7,013 nt of DNA from Actinoplanes liguriensis (GCA_000715855.1 KL571350.1:957-7969), one strand, 5' to 3'. Shown: positions 1 through 6,163, counted from the stretch's first letter. Notes: generated by a model not told the origin, from the letters alone. Translations and numbers: made by a program.

Positions 1-1
1 G

Positions 2-306
2 GCCGGTGATCCGCTGGGCGCCGATCCGGCGATCCTGGACCGGGTGCGGGAGCTGATCCGGCGGGCCGACGCGGAACGCACCTCGGCGATCGAGCTGCGC
101 GATTCGCTGACCCGGCGGCTGTCCGACGCCCGCGCCCGGGCCGACGAGCTGGACCGGGCGGAGCAGGCCGCGCTGCAGGCCCGCGACCGGGTGGACGGGC
201 GTTTCCCGCCGTCGCAGGTCGCCGGGATCCGTCCGCTGAACCTGCGCCCGGATCTGGCCGCGGTCGAGGCGCTCGCGGCGGCCGGCCAGTGGGCGCTGAT
301 CAGCCC
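2..306 (+). CDS. Coiled-coil-like protein of unknown function, internal fragment before an adapter artefact
   Basis: The frame is open from the window edge and begins AGDPLGADPAILDRVRELI, so the true start lies upstream; the GTG at 44 is just an internal valine. About 100 residues are visible. The first 60 are rich in Ala, Arg, Glu and Asp with heptad-like spacing (RELIRRADAERTSAIELRD, then DELDRAEQAALQARDRV), which suggests a helical coiled coil. A Pro-containing turn (FPPSQVAGIRPLNLRPDL) and another helix follow. No membrane segment or catalytic motif is visible. The native reading ends near 306; beyond it the frame crosses an artefactual mosaic-end sequence, giving CIRDR, and stops at 356-358. 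The rest of the protein continues at 322-504 in another frame. In mycobacteria pknG follows glnX and glnH, but I cannot assign this protein to either. Function unknown. Confidence 0.6.
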
Positions 307-321
307 GTGTATAAGAGACAG
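307..321 (+). other. Tn5 mosaic-end (sequencing adapter) remnant
   Basis: The 15 bases gtgtataagagacag match the inner part of the 19-base synthetic mosaic end used by tagmentation kits; the first four bases (agat) are absent. Its reverse complement has CTGT at the end where the natural Tn5 outside end has CTGA, so it is the engineered sequence and not a wild-type transposon end. The gene reads in frame 2 before it and frame 1 after it. No transposase or second transposon end lies nearby. This is best read as a library or assembly artefact joining two parts of one gene with an unknown amount of sequence lost. Confidence 0.88.
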
Positions 322-504
322 AGCGGGTACCAGGCGAAGGCGCTGGGGCACGGCCTGAGCGAGCACCCGCAGCTGACCCCGCTCGCCGAGCGGGCCCGCA
401 CCCTCCTGCACACCGCGCCGTGCGAGCTGGAACAGGCTCGCGCGGCCGTCAACGCGTACCAGGAAATGTTGACCGCCACGATCGCGAGGGATGCCCGGTC
501 ATGA
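322..504 (+). CDS. C-terminal part of the coiled-coil-like protein after the artefact
   Basis: After the mosaic end the frame reads SGYQAKALGHGLSEHPQL and continues for about 60 residues to a TGA at 502-504. The segment is helical and Ala/Arg/Glu-rich, with the sequence LLHTAPCELEQARAAV followed by a short Ala/Arg tail. I recall similar YxAKA...TAPC...A endings in uncharacterised actinobacterial proteins, which supports this being the true C terminus of the same gene as 2-306, but that is memory and not a search. The stop overlaps the kinase start in an ATGA arrangement (501-504), showing translational coupling and one operon. There is no native start codon for this fragment. The apparent start at 289 lies before the artefact and reads VYKRQ, a translation product of the mosaic end. 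Confidence 0.6.
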   Translation, partial: SGYQAKALGHGLSEHPQLTPLAERARTLLHTAPCELEQARAAVNAYQEMLTATIARDARS

Positions 505-2861
505 AATGCCAGCGGAACTGCCCCGGGACCATCGAGGACGGCTACTGCGACACGTGCGGGCTCGCGCCCGCCAAAGCTGCGAAACCGGCTGAAAGTCCGC
601 AAATCGCTTCAAGCAGCTGCCAGCGTGACGGTTGCCCGGGCACGATCGAGGACGGCTACTGCGACACCTGCGGCCTGGCCCCACTCAACAAAGCCGCCGA
701 CAAAGCCGCCGACAAGGCCGCGCACATCCCGAAGCCGCGGACGGAGACGAAGCCGCGGACGGAGACGACGAGCAACGGGACGCAGAGCTCGTCGCGCACC
801 ACTGGCACCGGGGCGTTGTCCACCCGTACCGGAGGAAGCCGCCGCGGAAGCGGCCGCACGGGCTCGAGCCGGAGGTTCGGCAGTGGCCTCGTGGAGATCG
901 CCCCGATCGCCAAGGTCGACCCGGCCACCACCCTGATGGCCAACCCCGAGGTCCCGGAGTCGAAGCGCTACTGCGCCAAGTGCAACAACCCGGTCGGCCG
1001 TTCGCGCGGGGACCGTCCGGGCCGCACGTCGGGTTTCTGCCCGCACTGTGGCGAGGGCTTCAACTTCACGCCGAAGCTGGTCAAGGGCGACCTGGTCGGT
1101 GGGCAGTACGAGGTGGCCGGCGCCCTCGCGCACGGCGGCCTGGGCTGGGTGTACCTGGCGATCGACCTGAAGGTGTCGAAGCGCTGGTGCGTCCTCAAGG
1201 GCCTGCTCAACTCCTCCGACGAGGACGCGCTGGCGGCGGCGCTGGCCGAGCAGCGGTTCCTGGCCGAGGTCGAGCACCCGAACATCGTCAAGATCTACAA
1301 CTTCGCCGAGCACGACGGCGCCGGTTACATCGTGATGGAGTACGTCGGCGGCAAGTCCCTCAAGGACATGCTCAAGCAGCGCCGCGAGGCGAACGGCGGG
1401 AACGTCGACCCGCTCCCCCTCGACCAGGCCCTGGAGTACCTGATCGAGATCATGCCGGCCTTCGCCTACCTGCACGAGCGTGGCCTGATCTTCTGCGACT
1501 TCAAGCCGGACAACGTGATCCAGTCCGGCGACCAGATGAAGCTGATCGACCTCGGCGGCGTCGTGCACGTCGACGACCAGGAGGCGGCGATCTACGGCAC
1601 GGTCGGCTTCCAGGCGCCGGAGATGGCGACCGACGGCCCCTCGATCGCCTCCGACCTGTACACGATCGGCCGCACCCTGGCCGTGCTCACCACCGACTTC
1701 CGCGGCTACCAGAGCACGTTCAAGGAGACCCTGCCGGACCGCGACTCGTTCGAGGTCTACAAGCGGCACGAGTCGTTCTACCGCCTGGTCGACCGGGCCA
1801 CCCGCCCGCACCCGGACGACCGGTTCGTGGACTCGGCCGAGATGCAGGACCAGATGCTCGGCGTGCTGCGCCAGGTGGTCGCCGCGCAGGGCACGCCGAA
1901 GCCGGCGCCCTCCAAGGTGTTCACCGGCGAGCTGCGCACCGACCTGAAGTCGGACGGGCCGCGCTGGCAGGATCTGCCGACCCCGCTGATCGACCTGACC
2001 GACCCGGCGGCCGGCTTCCTCGCCTCGATCACCGTGACCGACCCGGCCGAGGTGCTCGCCCTGCTCAAGCACGCTCCGCAGGAGACCACCGAGGTGCGGC
2101 TGCGGGCGCTGCGGGCGGAGATCGACCTGGGCGCGCGGAGCGGCGTGTTCGACAACGCGAAGCAGGCCCGTGACCGGTTCGCCGACATCGACGGGCAGGA
2201 TTGGCGCCTGGCCTGGTATGACGGGCTGCTCGCGCTGGCCGGGAAGCACTTCGACGGCGCCCGGTCGCGGTTCGACGCGGTCTGGGCGGCACTGCCGGGC
2301 GAGCTGGCGCCGCAGCTGGCGCTCGGGTTCGCCGAGGAGCTGGACGGGCAGCACAAGACCGCGGCGGGGTACTACGACGTGGTCAGCCGGACCGACCCGG
2401 CGTACACGACGGCCGCGGCCGGGCTGGCGCGCTGCCGGCTCGCCAACGGTGACCGGGCCGGCGCGGTCGAGGCCTACCAGCGGGTGCCCGGCACCTCGTC
2501 GGCGTACGCGATCTCGCAGGTCGGCGCGGTGCGGGCGCTGGTCCGCGCGCATCCGGTCGCGCAGGTCGACGTCAAGTCGCTGGCCGACGCGGCGGCGTTG
2601 ATCGAGCGGCTCGAGGTGGAGCGGGCCCAGCTCGCCGAGCTGCGGGCCGAGCTGCTGGAGCAGGCGCTGACCTCGCTGCGCGGCGGTTTCACCATTCCGG
2701 CCGCGGTGCTCGGGGGAGCCAAGACCGGTGACACCGGGGAGAAGGACGTGCGGTTCGCGCTCGAGGACGCGTACCGCGAGATGGCCCGTGCCGCGCACGG
2801 GCCGGAGAAGATCCGCCTGGTCGACCTGGCGAACGCGGCCCGGCCGCGGACGCGCACCTGA
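501..2861 (+). CDS. PknG-like serine/threonine protein kinase with zinc ribbons and TPR domain
   Basis: Predicted cytosolic Ser/Thr kinase of 786 residues, close in length to mycobacterial PknG (about 750). The ATG at 501 is chosen because it overlaps the previous stop (ATGA), has gaggg 10 bases upstream, and opens directly on a zinc ribbon. Order of domains: two CxxC zinc-ribbon units (C3/C7/C16/C19 and C40/C45/C54/C57), a Lys/Thr/Ser/Arg-rich linker (62-130), and a rubredoxin-like pair C158-C161 with C180-C183. The kinase domain follows (about 200-460), with glycine loop AHGGLGWVYLA (210-220), catalytic Lys233 in VLKGL, FCDFKPDN (331-338, Asp333), DLG at 350-352 and APE at 372-374. A TPR-like helical region spans about 510-720. 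As in PknG the HRD arginine is missing (Cys332) and DFG is DLG. The linker repeat KPRTETKPRTET offers Thr sites that an FHA protein could bind. Substrates are unknown. PknG-like by layout; pknG is not asserted as orthologue. Confidence 0.92.
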   Translation: MKCQRNCPGTIEDGYCDTCGLAPAKAAKPAESPQIASSSCQRDGCPGTIEDGYCDTCGLAPLNKAADKAADKAAHIPKPRTETKPRTETTSNGTQSSSRTTGTGALSTRTGGSRRGSGRTGSSRRFGSGLVEIAPIAKVDPATTLMANPEVPESKRYCAKCNNPVGRSRGDRPGRTSGFCPHCGEGFNFTPKLVKGDLVGGQYEVAGALAHGGLGWVYLAIDLKVSKRWCVLKGLLNSSDEDALAAALAEQRFLAEVEHPNIVKIYNFAEHDGAGYIVMEYVGGKSLKDMLKQRREANGGNVDPLPLDQALEYLIEIMPAFAYLHERGLIFCDFKPDNVIQSGDQMKLIDLGGVVHVDDQEAAIYGTVGFQAPEMATDGPSIASDLYTIGRTLAVLTTDFRGYQSTFKETLPDRDSFEVYKRHESFYRLVDRATRPHPDDRFVDSAEMQDQMLGVLRQVVAAQGTPKPAPSKVFTGELRTDLKSDGPRWQDLPTPLIDLTDPAAGFLASITVTDPAEVLALLKHAPQETTEVRLRALRAEIDLGARSGVFDNAKQARDRFADIDGQDWRLAWYDGLLALAGKHFDGARSRFDAVWAALPGELAPQLALGFAEELDGQHKTAAGYYDVVSRTDPAYTTAAAGLARCRLANGDRAGAVEAYQRVPGTSSAYAISQVGAVRALVRAHPVAQVDVKSLADAAALIERLEVERAQLAELRAELLEQALTSLRGGFTIPAAVLGGAKTGDTGEKDVRFALEDAYREMARAAHGPEKIRLVDLANAARPRTRT
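519..683 (+). repeat. Duplicated zinc-ribbon coding unit
   Basis: Residues 7-23 and 45-61 of the kinase both read CPGTIEDGYCDTCGLAP. At DNA level a 23-base core is identical at 531-553 and 645-667, 114 bases apart (38 codons), while flanking codons differ at third positions. This looks like an internal duplication kept by selection on protein sequence. The 19-base stretch at 542-560 occurs again at 5542-5560 inside the FHA gene, where it codes for the same YCDTCG motif. Confidence 0.85.
690..720 (+). repeat. 12-base tandem repeat coding KAAD
   Basis: The unit aaagccgccgac occurs at 690-701 and 702-713, followed by a degenerate partial third copy. It codes for KAADKAADKAA in the kinase linker (residues 64-74), likely a short charged helix or flexible spacer between the zinc ribbons and the rest of the protein. 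Confidence 0.75.
731..766 (+). repeat. 18-base tandem repeat coding KPRTET
   Basis: Two perfect copies of gaagccgcggacggagac lie at 731-748 and 749-766. They code for KPRTETKPRTET (kinase residues 78-89), followed by TS, so the linker holds the runs TET and TETTS. The copy number could vary between strains by slippage. The threonines are possible autophosphorylation and FHA-docking sites by analogy with the PknG N terminus; this is inference. Confidence 0.8.
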
Positions 2862-2869
2862 GAGCACCG

Positions 2870-3745
2870 ATGGCGTCTGTGAGGGAAAGCAAGTTGATTC
2901 TGACCGAGTGCGACTCCTGTGCCGAGGGGCGCGCTTCCGGCGCCTCGTTCTGCGAGGCGTGCGGGCGCCCGCTGGGCGAGACGGCAGCCATCGGCTCCGC
3001 CGGCGAGAATTCCGGTGGTTCCGGTCCGCTGTCCGGTGACGGCTCGCCTCCGGGCGAGGCCGGCACGATTGACGGTACGGACGTGAGCACCGCCCCCGGC
3101 CCGGAAACCCCCCGGCGGACCGGGCGGGACTGCCCGCACTGCGGCGCGACCGGCGCTGTCGACACCGACGGCTACTGCGAGGAGTGCGGCCTGCTCGCCG
3201 GCCGTCCCCGCGATCACACCGAGGCGGACGGTGACGTGGTCGCGGCGGCGGTCAGCGACCGGGGACGCCGGCACCACCGCAACGAGGACGCGATGTGGCT
3301 CGCCGTCGGGGCGGACGCGGCCGACGTGGTGGTCTGCGACGGCGTGTCGTCGTCGTTCGACCCGGACGTGGCCTCCGAGATCGCCGCGAAGACGGCCGGT
3401 GAGCTGCTCGCCCGCGCGCAGCACCCGGGCGTCCCCGGGGAGGTCGCTCAGGAGATGGCCGAGCCGGACGAGACCACGGTCGCGGTGACGCCCGAGGCGG
3501 ACGCGGGGGACGACGCCGACGCGACCGAGCGGCTCACGCCCGTACCGGAAACCGGTGTTGATCGTGAAGCGGCGCAGCCGCCGGATCCCGCCCTGCCGAT
3601 CGCCGAGGTCGTCGGGATGGCGATCCGGGGCGCCGGGCAGTCCGTCGCCGGGCTGGTGGACGGCGGTGACCCGCGCCGGGCGGCGTCGAACCCGGCGTGC
3701 ACGATCGTCGCCGCGGCGGTCCGCGGGCCGCACAGATGTGTATAA
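2870..3745 (+). CDS. PP2C-family Ser/Thr phosphatase, N-terminal part (broken by adapter artefact)
   Basis: Metal-dependent protein phosphatase, likely removing phosphates added by the kinase just upstream. This part has two zinc ribbons (C14/C17/C28/C31 and C88/C91/C103/C106, the latter inside DGYCEECGL), a Gly/Pro/Ser linker (40-80), then the PP2C domain: SDRGRRHHRNEDAM (129-142), VVVCDGVSSSFDPDVAS (153-169) with metal-ligand Asp157, and NPACTIVAAAVRG (274-286). The second motif is DGVSSS instead of the common DGMGG. An acidic stretch (about 197-240) interrupts the domain. Reading then enters a mosaic-end artefact and stops at 3743-3745; the same frame resumes in 3753-4222, so in the organism this is one gene of about 450-460 residues. 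Start: ATG 2870 lies 8 bases after the kinase stop, but TTG 2894 has a better ribosome site (gaggga at 2881-2886), so the start is uncertain by 8 codons. Confidence 0.85.
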   Translation: MASVRESKLILTECDSCAEGRASGASFCEACGRPLGETAAIGSAGENSGGSGPLSGDGSPPGEAGTIDGTDVSTAPGPETPRRTGRDCPHCGATGAVDTDGYCEECGLLAGRPRDHTEADGDVVAAAVSDRGRRHHRNEDAMWLAVGADAADVVVCDGVSSSFDPDVASEIAAKTAGELLARAQHPGVPGEVAQEMAEPDETTVAVTPEADAGDDADATERLTPVPETGVDREAAQPPDPALPIAEVVGMAIRGAGQSVAGLVDGGDPRRAASNPACTIVAAAVRGPHRCV

Positions 3746-3752
3746 GAGACAG
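3734..3752 (+). other. Tn5 mosaic-end (sequencing adapter) insertion, full 19 bases
   Basis: The bases agatgtgtataagagacag are a 19/19 match to the synthetic Tn5 mosaic end used in tagmentation libraries. Natural Tn5 outside and inside ends differ from it. It places TAA (3743-3745) in the phosphatase frame and sits where the conserved GDSR segment of PP2C enzymes should be. The longer kit-specific adapter arms are not seen on its left side. No transposon genes are present, so this is a sequencing or assembly artefact replacing some tens of native bases. Confidence 0.95.
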
Positions 3753-4222
3753 CCTACTGGGTGCCCGCGCACGGCCCGGCCGAGCAGCTCACCGAGGACG
3801 ACTCCTGGGCGCGGCACGTGATCGCGATGGGCGCCGACCCGCGGGTCGCGATGAACGACCCGAAGGCGCACGCGATCACCGCGTGGCTCGGCGCGGACGC
3901 CGGGCCGATCATCCCGCACATCGGCGCGTTCACCGCCCGCACCCCCGGTCACCTGGTGCTCTGCAGCGACGGGCTGTGGAACTACCTGACCGATCCGGCG
4001 GACTTCGGCGAGGCGGTGCGTTCCGCGCTGGGGCTGGCGACCGGCTCGCGGCCGCTGCTCGAGGCGGCGCGCGCGCTGGTGACCTACGCGAACTCCGCCG
4101 GGGGCGCCGACAACATCACGGTGGCGATCGTGCCGGTCCAGCCCGCCACCGGCATCGACACCGACGCCGAGACCGAGCCCAGTAACACCGCGACCAGCGA
4201 CAACAAGCCCAGCGAAGCATAA
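3753..4222 (+). CDS. PP2C-family phosphatase, C-terminal part after the artefact
   Basis: This continues the frame of the gene starting at 2870. The first native codons read AYWVPAHGPAEQLTEDDSW, the usual continuation of the PP2C motif GDSRAYW, of which only AYW remains. Later motifs are intact: ITAWLGADAGP, then LVLCSDGLWNYLTD with metal-binding Asp at 3968-3970, and GGADNITVAIV with Asp at 4109-4111. The protein ends in a Thr/Asp/Glu/Ser-rich tail (TDAETEPSNTATSDNKPSEA) that looks disordered. It stops with TAA at 4220-4222, which overlaps the ribosome-binding site of the VWA gene. Automated annotation may call this a separate small gene from GTG 3761, but that GTG is an internal valine with no ribosome site. 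All catalytic parts except the missing GDSR segment are present, so the real enzyme is probably active. Confidence 0.85.
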
Positions 4223-4226
4223 GGAG
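4221..4226 (+). promoter_or_regulatory. Ribosome-binding site of the VWA gene
   Basis: The sequence aaggag ends 6 bases before GTG 4233 and shares its first two bases with the phosphatase stop TAA. It is the strongest Shine-Dalgarno match in the window and fixes the VWA start. It suggests the VWA protein is made at a higher or more independent rate than the coupled genes around it. Confidence 0.8.
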
Positions 4227-4232
4227 TCTTCT

Positions 4233-5498
4233 GTGTCCTACAGCGCCGAGGCTTTCCAGAACGAGTATCTCGCCATGGGGGCGAGCGAGGTGAACGCGAT
4301 CGTCACGGTCACCTCGTCGGGTGGAGAGGGCGGCCGCCGGACCGCCGAGGCCACCGAGATCATCATCGTGGACGCGTCCGGGTCGATGCAGGCCGAGGGC
4401 CGGATGGCGAACGCCCGGCAGGCCGCCAAGGCGGCGGTGAACGCGATCGACGACGGCGTCCGGTTCGCGATCATCGCCGGGGTCAGCACCGCCCAGCAGC
4501 TGTTCCCCGACCCGGGCCAGCTCGCCGTCTCGTCGCCGCAGTCGCGGGCCGACGCGCTGCGGGCCATCGACCGGCTGCAGGCCAGCGGCGGCACCGCGAT
4601 GGGCGCCTGGCTGCTGCTCGCCAACCAGCTCTTCGAGCAGCGTCCCGGCGACATCAAGCACTGCATCCTGCTTACCGACGGCGACAACGGCGAGCGGTAC
4701 GGCTACCTGGAGAGCGTGCTCCAGCAGATCGCCGGCCGGTTCATCTGCGAGTGCCGCGGCGTCGGCACGAACTGGAAGGTCTCCGAGCTCCGCAAGATCG
4801 CCACGGCGATGCTGGGCACGGTCGACATCGTGGCCCGCCCGGAGGGGCTGACCGCGTCGTTCGAGCAGATGATCACCAACGCGATGGGCAAGACCAGCGC
4901 GGACGTGCAGCTCAAGGTGTGGACACCGGTCAACGCCACGGTCCGCTTCGTCAAGCAGGTCGAGCCGCAGGTGCTGGACCTGACCGGCAAACGGGTCGAG
5001 GACGGGCCACGCGCGGCGCGGTATCCGCTCGGCTCGTGGGGCCAGGAGGCGCGCGACTACCACGTCTGCATCGACGTGCCGGCCGGCAAGTCCGGCGACG
5101 AGATGCTGGCCGCCCGGATCTCCGTGGTCGAGGGCGACATCGTGCACGCGCAGAGCCTGGTGCGGGCGGTGTGGACCGAGGACACCGCGCTCTCCACCCG
5201 GATCAACCGGCAGGTCGCGCACTACACCGGGCAGGCCGAGCTGGCCGACGCGATCCAGGAGGGCATCGCCGCCCGGGACGCCGGCGACGACCGGACCGCG
5301 ACGATCAAGTTCGGCCGGGCCGCGCAGCTCGCGCACGCCAGCGGCAACAAGGCGACCGAGGACCTGCTGGCCAAGGTCGTGGAGATCGAGGACGCGGCGA
5401 CCGGCACGGTCCGGCTGCGGCGCAAGGTCAACGCCGAGGACGAGATGGCGCTGGACACCCAGAGCACCAAGACGGTCCGCGTCGGGCGGTCGCAGTGA
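4233..5498 (+). CDS. VWA-domain protein with intact MIDAS
   Basis: A 421-residue protein without signal peptide or membrane segment, so probably cytosolic. The GTG start is set by aaggag 6 bases upstream. The VWA domain spans about 42-215, with a complete metal-ion-dependent adhesion site: DASGS (47-51), the Thr of GGTAMG (119-124, Thr121) and LTDGDNG (147-153, Asp149). Such domains bind Mg or Mn and a partner protein. After it lies a probable beta-rich domain (about 222-310: VQLKVWTPVNATVRFVKQVE and DYHVCIDVPAGK), then a helical part (320-390) and a conserved-looking tail ending DTQSTKTVRVGRSQ. This order resembles bacterial VWA proteins paired with PP2C phosphatases and kinases (TerY-like and related sets); I infer a scaffold or regulator role in the phospho-signalling complex. 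The tail Thr residues may be phosphorylated. The stop TGA 5496-5498 overlaps the FHA start (GTGA), indicating coupling. Confidence 0.9.
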   Translation: MSYSAEAFQNEYLAMGASEVNAIVTVTSSGGEGGRRTAEATEIIIVDASGSMQAEGRMANARQAAKAAVNAIDDGVRFAIIAGVSTAQQLFPDPGQLAVSSPQSRADALRAIDRLQASGGTAMGAWLLLANQLFEQRPGDIKHCILLTDGDNGERYGYLESVLQQIAGRFICECRGVGTNWKVSELRKIATAMLGTVDIVARPEGLTASFEQMITNAMGKTSADVQLKVWTPVNATVRFVKQVEPQVLDLTGKRVEDGPRAARYPLGSWGQEARDYHVCIDVPAGKSGDEMLAARISVVEGDIVHAQSLVRAVWTEDTALSTRINRQVAHYTGQAELADAIQEGIAARDAGDDRTATIKFGRAAQLAHASGNKATEDLLAKVVEIEDAATGTVRLRRKVNAEDEMALDTQSTKTVRVGRSQ

Positions 5499-6142
5499 GC
5501 TCCTACACCTGCCCGAACGGGCACGCCTCGGCCGAGGCGGACTACTGCGACACGTGCGGGGCCAAGATCGACGGGGCTGTCGCGGCTCCGGCGCCGACGC
5601 TCGTCGACTCGCCGGCGGTCCCGAAAGGCGAGGAATGTCCGCACTGCGGCACCCCCCGCGCCGGTCAGGCCCGCTTCTGCGAGGACTGCGGTTACGACCA
5701 CACCACGGGCAAGATGCCGCAGCTCACCGAGGCGCTGCCCACGGTCGAGGAGACCCCGGCCGGTGAGTGGACCGCGACGATGTTCGCCGACGCGGCGTAC
5801 TTCGCGCTGAACGAGGTCGACGGCGTCACGTTCCCCGCCGACACCGGCGAGCGGATCATCACGCTGTCCCCGCCGCAGGTGCGGATCGGCCGCGGGAGCG
5901 CGTCGAAGGGCACCAGCCCCGAGATCGACCTGGCCGACTCCGACCCGGGGGCGTCGCACAACCACGCGCTGCTCACGCTGAACATCGACGGGGTGTGGCT
6001 GGTCACCGACCTGGGGTCGACCAACGGGACGTACATCAACGACGAGGACCAGCCGCTGACCGCGGGGCAGTCCCGGGCATTGAAGGACGGCGATCAGGTT
6101 CACGTCGGGGTGTGGACCACGCTGACGCTGCACGCTCCCTGA
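5495..6142 (+). CDS. FHA-domain phosphothreonine-binding protein with two zinc ribbons
   Basis: A 215-residue cytosolic protein. The start is GTG 5495, overlapping the VWA stop; reading from here begins MSSYTCPNGH and opens on a zinc ribbon, while the open frame further upstream is only a shadow of the VWA gene. Ribbon 1 uses C6, probably H10, C18 and C21; ribbon 2 uses C48/C51 and C62/C65. A linker (70-95) holds LTEALPTVEETPAGEW, with Thr residues in acidic surroundings. The FHA domain (about 110-212) shows its full signature: RIGRG (130-134), SHNH (154-157, the SxxH motif) and DLGSTNGTYIN (172-182), so pThr binding should be intact. It resembles mycobacterial GarA in having an FHA domain and an N-terminal Thr-containing segment, but GarA has no zinc ribbons and its ETTS motif is not exactly present. 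The likely job is to read phospho-Thr on the kinase or VWA protein encoded upstream. Last gene of the operon. Confidence 0.92.
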   Translation: MSSYTCPNGHASAEADYCDTCGAKIDGAVAAPAPTLVDSPAVPKGEECPHCGTPRAGQARFCEDCGYDHTTGKMPQLTEALPTVEETPAGEWTATMFADAAYFALNEVDGVTFPADTGERIITLSPPQVRIGRGSASKGTSPEIDLADSDPGASHNHALLTLNIDGVWLVTDLGSTNGTYINDEDQPLTAGQSRALKDGDQVHVGVWTTLTLHAP

Positions 6143-6163
6143 GGGGTGACGCTCGTCGCGGCA

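Noticed and set aside
420..500. Upstream extension of the kinase frame to GTG 420
   Set aside because: It overlaps the preceding gene and adds Arg-rich out-of-frame sequence; ATG 501 has the stop/start overlap and leads straight into the zinc ribbon.
632..2173. Plus-strand open frame of 513 codons inside the kinase
   Set aside because: An Arg/Pro/Gly-rich out-of-frame shadow with no motifs; the kinase frame carries all catalytic residues.
609..2867. Long minus-strand open frame of 752 codons opposite the kinase
   Set aside because: Its translation is Arg/Gly/Val/Leu-rich without any domain, as expected for the antisense of a very GC-rich gene; the plus strand has full kinase and TPR motifs.
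307..3752. A genuine composite transposon bounded by the two mosaic-end matches
   Set aside because: Both matches point the same way, no transposase or cargo lies between them, operon genes run across both, and the sequence is the engineered mosaic end and not a natural Tn5 end.
2474..3952. Minus-strand open frame of 492 codons across the kinase-phosphatase junction
   Set aside because: It is antisense to two real genes and contains CLLYTS, the translation of the mosaic end, so part of it is artefact.
4116..5336. Minus-strand open frame of 406 codons opposite the VWA gene
   Set aside because: Low-complexity Arg/Leu/Gly/Val translation with no motif; the plus strand has a complete VWA MIDAS and a strong ribosome site.
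4751..5494. Upstream extension of the FHA frame to a start at 4751
   Set aside because: This part overlaps the VWA gene and is Arg/Gly/Ala shadow sequence; the zinc ribbon and the GTGA overlap place the start at 5495.
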